DNA of 64,000 nt from Leptolyngbya sp. FACHB-321 (GCF_014695975.1 NZ_JACJPI010000083.1:124001-188000); one strand, 5' to 3'; positions 21,701 to 31,010 are shown, numbered from the stretch's first letter. Program-made: numbers and translations. Notes: generated from the sequence alone by a model not told the origin.

Positions 21701-23441
21701 TGCTATTAAGCAGGTCGCTTCCGGTCGCTTTGGGGTGACGCCAGAGTATCTCATGAGCGCCAAACAGCTTGAAATCAAAATGGCGCAAGGCGCGAAGCCA
21801 GGAGAAGGGGGGCAGCTCCCTGGACCTAAGGTGAGTCCATATATTGCGATGTTGCGTCGATCGAAACCGGGTGTCACGTTGATTTCCCCACCTCCGCATC
21901 ACGACATTTACTCGATTGAAGATCTGGCTCAGTTGATCTTTGACCTGCATCAAATTAATCCTGAAGCGCAGGTTTCAGTCAAGCTGGTCGCAGAAGTCGG
22001 CATCGGCACGATTGCGGCAGGCGTGGCAAAGGCAAATGCCGACATCATCCAGGTTTCGGGTCACGATGGCGGTACGGGTGCCTCGCCGTTAAGTTCCATC
22101 AAACATGCGGGTAGTCCGTGGGAACTGGGATTAACAGAGGTGCATCGGGTGTTAATGCAAAACCAACTGCGCGATCGCGTTGTGCTACGGGTTGATGGTG
22201 GCATCAAAACAGGCTGGGATGTGCTGATGGCAGCGCTGATGGGTGGTGAAGAGTTTGGCTTTGGCTCCATTGCGATGATTGCGGAAGGCTGCATTATGGC
22301 GCGGATCTGCCACACCAACGCCTGCCCGGTGGGGGTTGCCAGCCAGCGTGAAGATCTACGCAAGCGATTCCCTGGGATGCCGGAACAGGTGGTCAATTTC
22401 TTCCTCTTTATTGCCGAAGAAGCCCGATCGCTGCTAGCAAAGCTGGGTTATCGCTCCCTGCATGACATTATTGGTCGCGCTGACTTGCTGAAGGTGCGAG
22501 AGGGTGTAACAATCCCCAAAACCCACAGACTCAATCTCGATTGCCTGACGCAACTGCCTGATACTCGGGACGACCGCACCTGGCTAACTCACGAAACTGT
22601 CCACAGCAATGGTTCTGTTCTGGATGACCAACTGTTGAGTGAGCCAGACATTCAAGCTGCGATCGCCAACCAGACCAGCGTGACTAAAGACCTGGAAGTA
22701 GTGAATACGGATCGGACGATCGGCGCACGCATTGCAGGGGCGATCGCACGTCAATACGGCAACAGCGGTTTTGGCGGACATCTTACGCTCAACTTCAAAG
22801 GCAGCGTGGGTCAAAGCTTTGGAGCTTTCAACCTTCCTGGTATCACGCTCAATTTAGAAGGCGAAGCAAACGACTATGTGGGCAAAGGCTTGCATGGTGG
22901 CGACATAGTGATCGTGCCACCTGCGGCTGCAACCTATAACCCCTCCGACAACGTCATTATCGGCAATACCTGTCTATATGGTGCAACGGGCGGAACGCTT
23001 CTAGCGTATGGTCAGGCAGGTGAGCGCTTTGCTGTGCGTAACTCTAAGGCGCAGGCGGTCGTTGAAGGTGCTGGGGATCACTGCTGCGAATACATGACGG
23101 GCGGCGTAATTGTCGTACTGGGCAACACTGGGCGCAATGTGGGTGCAGGGATGACAGGCGGCTTGGCGTACTTCCTGGATGAAGACGGCAGCTTCCCCAC
23201 CAAAGTCAATCCAGAAATTGTGAAAGTCCAGCGGGTGATCACGCCTGCCGGAGAGCAACAGTTGAGAGAGTTGATTGGGTTGTATGCCGATCGCACCGGC
23301 AGCCAAAAAGCTAAAACTATCTTGGCGAACTGGTCTGAGTACTTGCCTAAGTTCTGGCAGCTTGTGCCACCGTCTGAAAAAGACTCACCCGAAGCTAACC
23401 CCGAAGCTGCAACTGAAAAAGTGCTAACCCCCGTCCAGTAA
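18783..23441 (+). CDS. gltS: Ferredoxin-dependent glutamate synthase
   Basis: Fd-GOGAT makes two glutamates from glutamine and 2-oxoglutarate with electrons from reduced ferredoxin. It is the second step of ammonium assimilation. The 1552 residues comprise a class II amidotransferase domain, a central domain, an FMN-binding synthase barrel ([20 protein letters not shown]) and a C-terminal beta-helix. The catalytic Cys30 (RDACGVGF) would be exposed by removing a 29-residue propeptide. The 3Fe-4S ligands are Cys1170, Cys1176 and Cys1181 ([12 protein letters not shown]). The insertion [20 protein letters not shown] (about 942-970 region) matches the 'Fd loop' that separates the ferredoxin type from NADPH enzymes. 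It is monocistronic, with its own terminator. Confidence 0.97.
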   Translation: MDRTTVNHDQNQGTGVYAGQPWLVEERDACGVGFIADQQGRVSHALIEKALAALTCLEHRGGCSADQDSGDGAGLMTALPWDLLQQWLADEGIQAATPAQIGVGMVFLPAKVEAAASARQVMERIAVEEGLTVLGWRVVPTLPELLGKQARENLPQIEQVLVQSEQQGEALERQLYLTRKRVNNAIRAEITVSALQTTFDDFYFCSFSSRTIVYKGMVRSAVLGDFYTDLKNPAYKSTFAVYHRRFSTNTLPRWPLAQPMRLLGHNGEINTLLGNVNWMVARDADLAHSCWGDRIADLKPTVNLDNSDSANLDNVFELLVWSGRSPQEALMIMVPEAYKNQPDLVNYPEITDFYEYYSGIQEPWDGPALLVFSDGKVVGATLDRNGLRPARYSITRDGYIVVASEAGVVDLPEADIIEKGRLGPGQMIAVDLETHEIQKNWEIKQRVASAKPYGEWLKQNRYDLKHEPFAENVPYIPTGNLLRYQTAFGYTAEDVEMIIQEMGAQGKEPTFCMGDDVPLAVLSAKPRLLYDYFKQRFAQVTNPPIDPLREKLVMSLAIQLGERGNLLEAGAKYAHLLKLESPVLSDAELDQIRQSGFETAELSTLFELSQGPDGLQRAVTALCQKAAEAVRTGKKILILSDRAVQPGSPSLSEDYTYIPPLLAIGAVHHHLIRQGLRMKASLIADTAQCWSTHHFACLIGYGASGVCPYLALETVRQWWTDPKTQSFMERGKLKAITLSAAQGNYRKAIEEGLLKILSKMGISLLSSYHGAQIFEAIGIGGDLLHLGFAGTASRLGGLSIADLAQEVVSFHQRAFPELHIKKLENYGFVNYRPGGEYHMNSPEMAKHLHKAVADKSYDHYTLYKKYLDDRPLTALRDLLDVKSDRPSIPLDEVEPASAIVQRFCTGGMSLGALSREAHETLAIAMNRIGGKSNSGEGGEDPTRFLALDDVDEKGLSPQFPHLKGLRNGDTANSAIKQVASGRFGVTPEYLMSAKQLEIKMAQGAKPGEGGQLPGPKVSPYIAMLRRSKPGVTLISPPPHHDIYSIEDLAQLIFDLHQINPEAQVSVKLVAEVGIGTIAAGVAKANADIIQVSGHDGGTGASPLSSIKHAGSPWELGLTEVHRVLMQNQLRDRVVLRVDGGIKTGWDVLMAALMGGEEFGFGSIAMIAEGCIMARICHTNACPVGVASQREDLRKRFPGMPEQVVNFFLFIAEEARSLLAKLGYRSLHDIIGRADLLKVREGVTIPKTHRLNLDCLTQLPDTRDDRTWLTHETVHSNGSVLDDQLLSEPDIQAAIANQTSVTKDLEVVNTDRTIGARIAGAIARQYGNSGFGGHLTLNFKGSVGQSFGAFNLPGITLNLEGEANDYVGKGLHGGDIVIVPPAAATYNPSDNVIIGNTCLYGATGGTLLAYGQAGERFAVRNSKAQAVVEGAGDHCCEYMTGGVIVVLGNTGRNVGAGMTGGLAYFLDEDGSFPTKVNPEIVKVQRVITPAGEQQLRELIGLYADRTGSQKAKTILANWSEYLPKFWQLVPPSEKDSPEANPEAATEKVLTPVQ

Positions 23442-23466
23442 CACAGTCAATCATTTCTAGACTGAA

Positions 23467-23516
23467 AATCACCAGTAGAGTCGGTTATGCTTCGCAAGCT
23501 TACTCTACTGGTGATT
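23467..23516 (+). terminator. Terminator of the glutamate synthase gene
   Basis: A perfect 15-bp stem, AATCACCAGTAGAGT (23467-23481) with ACTCTACTGGTGATT (23502-23516), has a 20-nt loop that can itself fold. It starts 26 bp after the stop codon. The following ATTGTATTT is T-rich but not a clean run. Confidence 0.75.
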
Positions 23517-23525
23517 ATTGTATTT

Positions 23526-23731
23526 AACGTGAGTTCGGGATAAGGAATCGCTAGAAGCTCTGATTTTCTGCGGCTTGCCACCACGCTCTCGGTCAAGTTC
23601 TTGTCAATAAGTCTCACAGTTGCAAATACTTGCAGTAGCAGGTCTTATTGAGAAAGGGTGACTGGCTGGCTACTTAACTCAAGCTATTCATAGTAGGGGT
23701 TTTAGCCTTCGGCTTAACCCGAACTCACGTT
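23526..23731. mobile_element. MITE-like element with terminal inverted repeats
   Basis: A 206-bp stretch bounded by perfect 14-bp inverted repeats, AACGTGAGTTCGGG at 23526-23539 and CCCGAACTCACGTT at 23718-23731. With one mismatch they extend to about 19 bp (…TAAG). It contains no coding frame but has an inner inverted repeat (TCAATAAG…CTTATTGA). No clear target-site duplication was seen. It is probably a non-autonomous relative of an IS present elsewhere in the genome. Confidence 0.65.
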
Positions 23732-23747
23732 ATTTATGGAGAAGCTC

Positions 23748-23942
23748 ATGGCTCTGACATAGAGCTTGAACAAGATTATGGATGCTGGATTGCAGAAGTA
23801 ACTGACTCGTCAGGCGTTCTTGCTCATGGATCAAGCGGTGAAGACTCACTAATACGAGTCAAAGCTTTAGCGCTTCGGTTTTAGCTAACCGTCTTAAACA
23901 TGGTGAAAGCGCAGCAGAGTTTAGTCATGTAGTGGCTCTGAC
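23748..23942 (+). pseudogene. HicB-family antitoxin-like gene, frameshifted
   Basis: Translation from 23759 reads IELEQDYGCWIAEVTDSSGV and then LAHGSSGEDSLIRVKALALR, which matches the small HicB/UPF0150-like family (D-G-x-W-I-A-E-V, G-V-x-A-x-G, A-L-x-x-V-x-A-L-A-L-R). The frame stops at TAG 23882-23884. Shifting by one base restores LANRLKHGESAAEF from 23881. The ATG at 23748 (MALT) is out of frame by one further base. Two single-base deletions therefore broke it. No hicA toxin gene follows. It lies just beyond the MITE-like element. Confidence 0.7.
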
Positions 23943-24029
23943 CACTCGCCCCTCACTACGAACTACTGTTTTCAAAGGTGCGATCGATTCAAAAAGATCG
24001 ATCGACCGCGCCTCATTCTGGGCTGGAAT

Positions 24030-25787
24030 TTATGCGTTGATAATTGCTCGTTCCTGGTAAAGCTGCACAATGCGATCGACCACTTCGGCAATACTAAGAT
24101 TGTCCGTTTGGATCTCGATCGCATCCTCTGCTTGACGTAGGGGAGCCAGCGCACGGGTGCTGTCTTTAAGATCGCGATCGTAAATTGCCTGCTCTAGTTC
24201 ATCCAGGCTAATGATGTCCTTGCCCTGATTTTTCAAATCTTGCTGCCGTCGGCGCGCCCGTTCTTGCACTGAAGCCGTCAAGAAAAGCTTGAGTTCTGCG
24301 TCAGGAAAGACATACGTGCCAATATCGCGACCATCGATGACAATGCCGCCGTTTTTGCCATAGCGACGCTGTTGACGCACCAATTCGTTGCGGACAATTG
24401 GCTGCGCGGCGATCGCAGAGACCTTTGATGTAACCTCCAGGCTCCGAATCGCCTGCGTCACATCCTGACCATTAACCGAGACGTTGATGGCTCTAGATTG
24501 CTTCTCTATGGGCGTTAGCTGAGCATCAAGCTCAATCTCACACTGGCTAGCCAATTCTGCAATGCTGGGCTCATCGTCAATAGCAACCCCAGACTCTAAC
24601 ACCAGCCAGGTCAACGCACGATACATTGCCCCTGTGTCCAAATACAGCAGATCGAGCCTTTGGGCGACCTGGCGAGAAACAGTCGATTTGCCAGCACCAG
24701 CGGGACCATCGATCGCCACAATCGGCTTACGGCTTGACAAAAGCATATTGTCAATCAGGCGAGTCGAACCAAGGCGACCCGCGATTGCCAGTAAGCCACT
24801 TTCCTCAATCATCTCTAAAGGCTCCAACGTTGATGGATGAACTAATTCGATATACTCTGGCACGATCGCCGTTACAGGTTCCAGTATTGCTTGCACTGTC
24901 TTAAGCAATGCCTCGACAGATCGTTCGCCTGCCCGAAACGCTTGTTCAGCCTGACTCAGCCCACGGTAAAGCGCTGCCGCCTGTGCTTTCTGCTCTGGGG
25001 TCAAATACTGATTCCGCGAACTGTACGCTAGCCCACTCGGTTCACGCACAATGGGGCAGCCGACGATCGCCACGGGCAAATTCAAGTCCTCAACGAGCCG
25101 CCGAATAATTGTCAACTGTTGCGCGTCTTTCTGCCCAAAATACGCTCGCTGTGGTTGCACAATATTAAGCAGTTTCGTCACGATCGTTGCTACGCCTTGA
25201 AAGTGCCCTACCCGCGATCGACCACATAGAACAGACAGCATTGCTTCAGGCGGCACCACTTGAGTGGGTGAGGAGTAAGGAGTGAGGAGTAAGGGGGAAG
25301 CGTTTTGAGCGTTAAGTTGTGGGTGTTGTGTAGTCTTCGGTATTTCAGAAGCGCGAGACGTTCCCGAAGGGAATCTTTTGTGTTCTAGCTCCCGACTCTC
25401 AACTCCCGACTCCCGACTCCCGACTCCCATCTCCCCTGCACTTGGCGCAAAAATCACATCTACCCCAGCTTGCTCACACAATGCCTGATCTTGTTCCAGC
25501 GTCCGAGGATACTGCTGAAAATCTTCAGTCGGTCCGAACTGAAGTGGATTGACAAAAATACTTACTACAACCAGTTGATTCTCTTGCCGTGCCTTCTGGA
25601 TCAAGCTCAAATGTCCTACATGAAGTGATCCCATTGTCGGTACTAACCCGATCGAAACACCTGCTGCGGAAATTGGTTCACCGATGACCGAGGGGTCGAC
25701 ATTTGTGCGATCGGAGGAGAGATGTTGACCGGAGCGATAGCGGTTGAGATAGCAACGCAAGCCAGCAACGGTTTTAAACAAACGCAC
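24030..25787 (-). CDS. panC/cmk: Bifunctional pantoate--beta-alanine ligase / cytidylate kinase, with an inserted repeat
   Basis: This is a fusion typical of cyanobacteria. The N-terminal half, pantothenate synthetase, has GLVPTMGSLHVGHLSLI, VSIFVNPLQFGPTEDFQQYP and AYFGQKDAQQL. The C-terminal half, CMP kinase, has IDGPAGAGKSTVSRQVA (P-loop), LDTGAMYRALTW and VIDGRDIGTYVFPDA. I place the start at GTG 25787 (VRLFKTVAGLRCYL), which matches relatives and follows GGGGG; ATG 25844 would add 19 unlike residues. DNA 25266-25427 encodes about 54 extra residues rich in Ser/Glu/Pro (GSRESGVESRELE... and PLLLTPYSSPT) between GEM and QVVPPEAM. They come from heptad-repeat DNA. Another short insertion lies before GLVPTMG. 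The frame stays open. Confidence 0.93.
   Translation of the reverse strand: MRLFKTVAGLRCYLNRYRSGQHLSSDRTNVDPSVIGEPISAAGVSIGLVPTMGSLHVGHLSLIQKARQENQLVVVSIFVNPLQFGPTEDFQQYPRTLEQDQALCEQAGVDVIFAPSAGEMGVGSRESGVESRELEHKRFPSGTSRASEIPKTTQHPQLNAQNASPLLLTPYSSPTQVVPPEAMLSVLCGRSRVGHFQGVATIVTKLLNIVQPQRAYFGQKDAQQLTIIRRLVEDLNLPVAIVGCPIVREPSGLAYSSRNQYLTPEQKAQAAALYRGLSQAEQAFRAGERSVEALLKTVQAILEPVTAIVPEYIELVHPSTLEPLEMIEESGLLAIAGRLGSTRLIDNMLLSSRKPIVAIDGPAGAGKSTVSRQVAQRLDLLYLDTGAMYRALTWLVLESGVAIDDEPSIAELASQCEIELDAQLTPIEKQSRAINVSVNGQDVTQAIRSLEVTSKVSAIAAQPIVRNELVRQQRRYGKNGGIVIDGRDIGTYVFPDAELKLFLTASVQERARRRQQDLKNQGKDIISLDELEQAIYDRDLKDSTRALAPLRQAEDAIEIQTDNLSIAEVVDRIVQLYQERAIINA
25261..25440. repeat. Heptad (STRR-type) repeats inside panC
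   Basis: At 25268-25296 the plus strand reads a GTGAGGA/GTAAGGA heptad four times. At 25390-25433 it reads CTCCCGA-type heptads (ACTCCCG) about six times. The two blocks flank a unique stretch of about 90 bp. Such units are usually intergenic in cyanobacteria. Here both are translated in frame in panC. Confidence 0.8.
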
Positions 25788-25969
25788 CGTAACCCCCAAA
25801 AATGACTGATATTTGGTTGAGAAAGCAAACGCCTCACACCCCAAAGCTGACCACTGTTAAGCCTATCAACAAGACTGCTGCGGCTGCTACTCAAAATAGT
25901 AGTTAACGCCCCTGTCTCTTTTGATGAAGAACGTTAGGATGTCGTCTGTAAGCACGTTCTCACACAGTT

Positions 25970-26722
25970 ATGAACTTTCTCACCCAAGTGTTACATCTGG
26001 TTGGTTCTGGTGCTGCCGCGTTTATCACTGCCCGTAATATGCGCGACCCGCTAACCCGTCCAAATACGCTGGCAAGCTTGCAACTAGCAGAATCCGGCTC
26101 TGTACCGTTTTTGGAAACCTTGCGCGATCGTGCGGCTACTGAAGGCGATCTTTGGCTGGCAGAGAAGCTAACCCGTCATGCTAACGATGAGCGTCGTCAT
26201 GGTCAAATCTTTGCCCATGCCCTGAAGCAACTCAATAAGCAGGTGATTGACTTTAAGAATACGCCTAAACCAGTAGAAAAAGCTGGTGAGCCAAAGCGCA
26301 ACCCGTTCTTTGATGCCTATTTTGAGGGCTATACCTCCACAGAGCTAAAACCAGAGGCGATCGACTGGATTGCCTTTCTGGCAAGCACATACATTCTAGA
26401 ACTGGATGCCAGTAAAGACTTTGTGCGTATGGCAAATGTGCTGCCAGAGGATGAGCCTGTTAGCGCCAACCTCAAAAAGGGCATTTTGAGCGTTGCCAGT
26501 GACGAAACGGGACACGCTGCCTACCTGCGAGAAGGGCTTGAGCGACGTTTGACTGCGGCTGAAGTCGATGCTGTCATCGACTCTTGGCGTACGCGCAAAG
26601 TGAACGCTATGCTCGCGATGGTTGGCAATTTCATTCAAAAGAGCGGCAAATCCCCCTCCCTTGTTCAGGATGGGGTGCCAACCGAGATGTCAGAAGCCCC
26701 AGAAGCAGCACTTGCAGCTTAA
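25970..26722 (+). CDS. Ferritin-like di-iron domain protein
   Basis: A 250-residue helical protein with a ferritin-like pattern of metal ligands: Glu in LAESGSVPFLETLRD, ExxRH in HANDERRHGQIF, Glu in STYILELDASKD and ExxH in VASDETGHAAYL. Two ExxH pairs plus two single Glu residues are what a di-iron four-helix bundle needs. It resembles cyanobacterial ferritin-like/MiaE-like proteins. The substrate is unknown. It is about 2.2 kb from ado, another di-iron enzyme, but not in its operon. The last 30 residues are low complexity. ATG 25970 has only a weak ribosome site. Confidence 0.7.
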   Translation: MNFLTQVLHLVGSGAAAFITARNMRDPLTRPNTLASLQLAESGSVPFLETLRDRAATEGDLWLAEKLTRHANDERRHGQIFAHALKQLNKQVIDFKNTPKPVEKAGEPKRNPFFDAYFEGYTSTELKPEAIDWIAFLASTYILELDASKDFVRMANVLPEDEPVSANLKKGILSVASDETGHAAYLREGLERRLTAAEVDAVIDSWRTRKVNAMLAMVGNFIQKSGKSPSLVQDGVPTEMSEAPEAALAA

Positions 26723-26738
26723 AGAAGCAGGCAAGAGA

Positions 26739-26808
26739 CTATCGCTAGGGAGGTTACATATAACCTCCCTACAGACAAAAGCTAGCTTCTGAAAGCCTTT
26801 AGCGATAG
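26739..26808. terminator. Nested inverted repeats after the ferritin-like gene
   Basis: A perfect 11-bp stem with a 4-nt loop, TAGGGAGGTTA-CATA-TAACCTCCCTA (26746-26771), sits inside a second 8-bp pair, CTATCGCT (26739-26746) and AGCGATAG (26801-26808). It starts 17 bp after the stop. There is no long T run, so it may be a terminator or a small palindromic repeat. Confidence 0.55.
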
Positions 26809-26852
26809 GCATCACGCTAAAATGTTGAAGGTGATTCTGATTTCCCTAAATA

Positions 26853-27743
26853 ATGCAAGCTCCTCCACTTTCGCCACCAAAGCCTGGTCAATATTGGCAG
26901 TGGCAACAGCAGCCGATTTACTATGTCAAAGCTGGCACCCGTCAGGCAGAACGTCCGCCCCTGCTGCTGATTCATGGTTTCGGTGCGTCTACAGACCACT
27001 GGCGCAAGTCGATCGCAGGTTTGAGTGAAGACTTTGAAGTCTGGGCGATCGATCTTTTGGGCTTTGGGCGATCAGCAAAGCCCGATCGATCTTACAGTGG
27101 CAATCTATGGCGCGATCAGCTCCACGACTTTATTACGCAAGTGATTGGTCAACCCGTTGTCCTTGTAGGCAACTCTTTGGGCGGCTATGCTGCTCTTTGC
27201 GTCGCTGCTCAACGTCCTGAATCCGCAGCCGGGTTAGTGCTCATCAACAGCGCTGGACCGTTCACAGACATTCAGGGCACGACTAAACCTGACCCTATAC
27301 GCGAGGTTATGGGTAAAGTTGCCCAAACGTTGTTTCGTCAGGATTGGGCAAGTTTTCTCTTGTTCCAGTATGTGCGCCAAAAAACACTGATCCGCAAGAC
27401 GTTAGAGAACGTTTACTTAGATCAAACGGCTGTAACAGACCAGCTCGTCGAGGAAATCTATCAGCCCTCCTGTGATCCGGGTGCGCCCAAGGTGTTTGCC
27501 TCGGTCTTCCGCACGCCTCAAGGTGAAAAGGTTGATGTGTTACTGGGTCAGCTTACTTGTCCCTTGCTGATGTTATGGGGTGAAGCTGATCCTTGGATCA
27601 ACGCTAGAGAGCGGGGCGAAAAGTTTCGCCAGTATCATCCGCAATTGACTGAGTACTATTTACGTGCGGGTCACTGTCCCCATGATGAGATACCTGATCA
27701 AGTGAATGAACTGCTGCGATCGTGGGTCAACACTAGCCTCTAA
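26853..27743 (+). CDS. Alpha/beta-fold hydrolase
   Basis: A 296-residue enzyme with a complete alpha/beta hydrolase triad. The oxyanion motif is LLLIHGFGAST, the nucleophile Ser108 is in VLVGNSLGGYAAL, the acid is in LLMLWGEADPWINA and the His is in LRAGHCPHDEIPDQVNE. The GNSLGG elbow and overall pattern resemble the large cyanobacterial/chloroplast group that includes pheophytinase-like enzymes. The substrate cannot be assigned. Its stop codon lies in a 22-bp tandem duplication, and a strong terminator follows. Confidence 0.85.
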   Translation: MQAPPLSPPKPGQYWQWQQQPIYYVKAGTRQAERPPLLLIHGFGASTDHWRKSIAGLSEDFEVWAIDLLGFGRSAKPDRSYSGNLWRDQLHDFITQVIGQPVVLVGNSLGGYAALCVAAQRPESAAGLVLINSAGPFTDIQGTTKPDPIREVMGKVAQTLFRQDWASFLLFQYVRQKTLIRKTLENVYLDQTAVTDQLVEEIYQPSCDPGAPKVFASVFRTPQGEKVDVLLGQLTCPLLMLWGEADPWINARERGEKFRQYHPQLTEYYLRAGHCPHDEIPDQVNELLRSWVNTSL

Positions 27744-27778
27744 ACAGTTGTACCTAAGCCTCTAAACAGTTGTACCTA
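27735..27778. repeat. Perfect 22-bp tandem duplication across a stop codon
   Basis: Bases 27735-27756 are repeated exactly at 27757-27778 (unit begins AGCCTCTAAACAGTTG). The first copy contains the last codons and the TAA stop of the alpha/beta hydrolase, so the duplication does not change the protein. Confidence 0.9.
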
Positions 27779-27785
27779 TACAGTT

Positions 27786-27829
27786 ATGCCTCTAAGAACA
27801 TTACACGTAACGTCCTTAGAGGCATTTTT
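27786..27829 (+). terminator. Rho-independent terminator of the hydrolase gene
   Basis: An 11-bp perfect stem, ATGCCTCTAAG (27786-27796) with CTTAGAGGCAT (27815-27825), is followed by TTTT. It serves the rightward gene. The convergent ABC permease ends at 27829. Confidence 0.85.
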
Positions 27830-28707
27830 CAATTCTTGATGCCCGTGGTCGCAATGCCTCGAATGAACTGGCGCTGACCCAGCAAAAAAAGCAGTACGAT
27901 CGGCAACGTAGCAATTACAACTGCTGCCATAAGCAACGACCAATCATTAGTAAATTGCTCTTGAAACTCTGCCAGAGCTAGTTGCACCGTTTTTAGCTCT
28001 GGACGTGTGGTAAACACTAACGGTTTAAACAGATCATTCCACTCGCCAATAAAGGTAAAAAGAAAAAGTGTGGTCAAAGCCGGTCGGGCAAGCGGCAGCA
28101 TAATGCGCCACAAGATTTGCAGCCGACTTGCACCATCAAGCGCTGCTGCTTCCTCTAGCTCGATCGGAATGGTCTGAAAATACTGTCTTAGTAAAAAAAT
28201 GCCGAAGCCGTTGGCGATCGTTGGCAAAACCAGCGCACCGTAAGTATTGATCAAATGCCCCCACTTTAAGACTAGAAAAATGGGGATCACCAACATCTGA
28301 AACGGAATTACCAATGTTGCCAGCATGATGAGTAAAAGCGCCTGCCTGCCGCGAAACTGCAAGCGTGCCAGCGCATAGCCTGCCAACGCAGAAGTGACAA
28401 TTTGCCCACCTGTAACTACTAGTCCTACAACAGTAGAATTTACAAACGCCAGCAGAAAGCTCCCTTGAAGCCATGCCTGACGATACGATTGCCAAGACCA
28501 ACCAGAGACTTTGCCAGCCGTTGCAGGCGGCAAAAAAGAAGTCGCTGCCACAATGCCTAACGGCAACAACACAAGCCCAGCACCTAATACCAGCAAAAGG
28601 AAGCTGATCAAGGCAAATATGCTGGAACCATTTGCTGGTATTGAACGGACGGTTTCTGGTGGCATAACGTGAGAGAAGAACGCACTGGCACTATGTAGGC
28701 ACACCAT
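27829..28707 (-). CDS. Carbohydrate ABC transporter permease (MalG/UgpE type)
   Basis: A 292-residue inner-membrane permease with six predicted membrane segments. EEAAALDGASRLQILWRIML is the EAA loop that contacts the ATPase, and the C-terminal part reads FLFTFIGEWNDLFKPLVF, as in sugar permeases of the MalG/UgpE/AraQ group. The partner permease, binding protein and ATPase genes are not nearby. The transporter is therefore split over the genome, as is frequent in cyanobacteria. The true start may be the internal Met at residue 15 (MPPETVRS). Confidence 0.88.
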   Translation of the reverse strand: MVCLHSASAFFSHVMPPETVRSIPANGSSIFALISFLLLVLGAGLVLLPLGIVAATSFLPPATAGKVSGWSWQSYRQAWLQGSFLLAFVNSTVVGLVVTGGQIVTSALAGYALARLQFRGRQALLLIMLATLVIPFQMLVIPIFLVLKWGHLINTYGALVLPTIANGFGIFLLRQYFQTIPIELEEAAALDGASRLQILWRIMLPLARPALTTLFLFTFIGEWNDLFKPLVFTTRPELKTVQLALAEFQEQFTNDWSLLMAAVVIATLPIVLLFLLGQRQFIRGIATTGIKN

Positions 28708-28974
28708 TCGATCAGCGTAATCTACGGATTCTCAGCTCTAAATGTGCTCTTTTTTACTGAATCTAATGTAAATAGACGCTGATAACGACTCTGAATTGCG
28801 ATTTCCCCACATGGGAACTGAATCTTCCGTTAATTAGTCAATTCCCTTACAGGAAAGAGCTAAAGTGAGATAGGCACGAATTTTACACTTTCGTTGCATT
28901 GCGCCAAATTTCTTACCATAATCGTCCCAACGCCGAATCAGTATCGGCTGCATTCCTAAGGAGACAATAGACTT

Positions 28975-29670
28975 ATGCCGCAGCTTGAGGCAAGTGCAGC
29001 AATCGATTTTTACAGTGAAGTCTACAAAGATGCCTACAGCCGCATTAACGCGATTGTGATTGAGGGTGAACAGGAGGCAAACGAAAACTACATTAGGCTG
29101 GCTGAATTAATCCCTGATCAGAGCGAACAGTTATTCAGTCTAGCGAAAATGGAGAATCGCCACAAGAAAGGCTTTGAAGCATGTGGACGCAACCTCAAGG
29201 TCACACCTGATCTAGACTTTGCTCGCCAGTTCTTCTCCAAACTACACGAAAATTTTCAGGCTGCTGCTGCCCAGGGCAACATTGTGACCTGCTTACTGAT
29301 TCAATCATTGATCATTGAGTGCTTTGCGATCGCCGCCTACAACATCTACATTCCAGTAGCCGACGATTTTGCCCGCAAAATTACTGAAGGTGTGGTTAAA
29401 GACGAATACAGCCACCTCAATTTTGGCGAAGAATGGCTAAAAGCCAACTTTGAAACCGCTAAAGCAGAACTGGAAACGGCAAACCGCCAAAATCTTCCTC
29501 TAGTTTGGCAAATGCTTAATCAAGTGGAAAAGGATGCTCATGTACTGGGCATGGAAAAAGAATCGCTTGTAGAAGACTTTATGATTCAGTACGGTGAAGC
29601 ACTGGAAAATATTGGCTTTACCACTCGCGAAATCATGCGGATGTCTGCTCTTGGTCTTTCTGCTGCCTAA
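28975..29670 (+). CDS. ado: Aldehyde deformylating oxygenase (alkane synthesis)
   Basis: Converts fatty aldehydes to alkanes plus formate, using oxygen and reduced ferredoxin. It is a 231-residue ferritin-like di-iron protein. All six ligands are where the family has them: Glu32, Glu60, His63 (KMENRH), Glu115 (SLIIECFAI), Glu144 and His147 ([15 protein letters not shown]). GGAG lies 11 bp upstream of ATG 28975. The next gene encodes the acyl-ACP reductase that supplies the substrate, the standard ado-aar order, with a 320-bp gap. Confidence 0.98.
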   Translation: MPQLEASAAIDFYSEVYKDAYSRINAIVIEGEQEANENYIRLAELIPDQSEQLFSLAKMENRHKKGFEACGRNLKVTPDLDFARQFFSKLHENFQAAAAQGNIVTCLLIQSLIIECFAIAAYNIYIPVADDFARKITEGVVKDEYSHLNFGEEWLKANFETAKAELETANRQNLPLVWQMLNQVEKDAHVLGMEKESLVEDFMIQYGEALENIGFTTREIMRMSALGLSAA

Positions 29671-29990
29671 CGTTGTAGCCAGTGTGGGCTGAACACTTTG
29701 ATCCTACTCATGTATCTATAAAGTGTTTTTGCTGCAATCCATCTGCTACTTAATAGCAATGGCAGCCAGCCCTCAATGATATTGCTTGCTCTAAGCAGCA
29801 GTAATTTACGGGAGTTAGTGGCGATCGCTACTAACTCCTCTCAGCATAAGTGATTGATTCCATTACTCTTTCAAATCGGTACTGGCTTATCTGCTAATAG
29901 ATGAGTCATTCTAGGCAGTATCTTCTAACACGCGTTAAAAGATGCTCATCAAGCTACTTCCATCAAATTCTTAAGTTTGCAGAGTCGTTC
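29671..29990. other. ado-aar spacer
   Basis: A 320-base gap. A short inverted repeat (AGTGT…ACACT near 29691) follows ado but is too weak to call. In-frame TTG/ATG codons 5' of the aar start lack family similarity. The length leaves room for a separate aar promoter. Confidence 0.4.
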
Positions 29991-31010
29991 ATGTTTGGTT
30001 TAATTGGTCATCTCACAAGCCTAGAGCACGCTCAATCAGTTGCCGAAGAATTAGGGTACCCCGAATACGCTAACCAAGGTCTTGATTTTTGGTGCAGTGC
30101 CCCGCCCCAGATCGTCGATACTATCAAGGTTACAAGCATTACGGGTCAGACTATTGAAGGTCGATACGTCGAATCTTGCTTTCTACCAGAGATGTTAGCT
30201 GCTCGTCGTATCAAGGCTGCTACTCGCAAGATTATTAATGCAATGGCGCATGCCCAGAAGCATGGGATCAACATCACTGCACTGGGTGGATTTTCCTCCA
30301 TCATCTTTGAAAACTTTAACTTACAGCAGGTTCGGCAAGTGCGGAATGTGATGCTGGAGTTTGAGCGCTTCACAACCGGAAATACCCACACTGCATATAT
30401 TATCTGCCGCCAGGTTGAGCAGGCATCAAAGGCATTGGGTATTAATCTTTCTACTGCTACTGTTGCTGTGTGTGGCGCAACCGGAGACATTGGTAGTGCG
30501 GTCTGTCGCTGGCTTAACACTCGCACAGATGTGGCTGAACTCTTACTGATTGCTCGTAACCAGGAACGCCTCCAAGCGTTACAGGACGAACTGGGTCGCG
30601 GCAAGATTATGGGTTTGCAAGAAGCCTTGCCTCAAGCAGATATTGTTGTCTGGGTCGCCAGTATGCCGAAAGGTGTGGAGATTGACCCGGCGACCTTAAA
30701 ACAGCCTTGTTTGCTGATTGATGGTGGCTATCCAAAAAATTTAGCAACCAAAGTTCAGGGGCCAGGTCTTTGTGTCTTGAATGGAGGCATTGTCGAGCAT
30801 TCTCTGGATATTGATTGGCGCATTATGAACATCGTCAATATGGATGTTCCCGCTCGCCAGCTTTTTGCTTGTTTCGCCGAGTCCATGCTGCTTGAATTTG
30901 AGAAATGGCACACTAACTTCTCCTGGGGGCGCAACCATATCACGGTTGAAAAAATGGAGCAGATCGGGCAGGTCTCTGTGAAACACGGGTTCAGGCCGTT
31001 ACTTGTCTAG
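29991..31010 (+). CDS. aar: Long-chain acyl-[acyl-carrier-protein] reductase
   Basis: Reduces acyl-ACP to fatty aldehyde with NADPH, feeding Ado. I start at ATG 29991 ([20 protein letters not shown]), which gives 339 residues, the family's normal size. The longer frame from 29901 adds 30 unlike residues. The Rossmann motif [19 protein letters not shown] is central, and [20 protein letters not shown] is a conserved family block upstream of it. The protein ends FRPLLV. Confidence 0.97.
   Translation: MFGLIGHLTSLEHAQSVAEELGYPEYANQGLDFWCSAPPQIVDTIKVTSITGQTIEGRYVESCFLPEMLAARRIKAATRKIINAMAHAQKHGINITALGGFSSIIFENFNLQQVRQVRNVMLEFERFTTGNTHTAYIICRQVEQASKALGINLSTATVAVCGATGDIGSAVCRWLNTRTDVAELLLIARNQERLQALQDELGRGKIMGLQEALPQADIVVWVASMPKGVEIDPATLKQPCLLIDGGYPKNLATKVQGPGLCVLNGGIVEHSLDIDWRIMNIVNMDVPARQLFACFAESMLLEFEKWHTNFSWGRNHITVEKMEQIGQVSVKHGFRPLLV

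Noticed and set aside
27829-28707. Complete sugar ABC transporter locus
   Set aside because: Only one permease is present; flanking genes are a hydrolase and ado.
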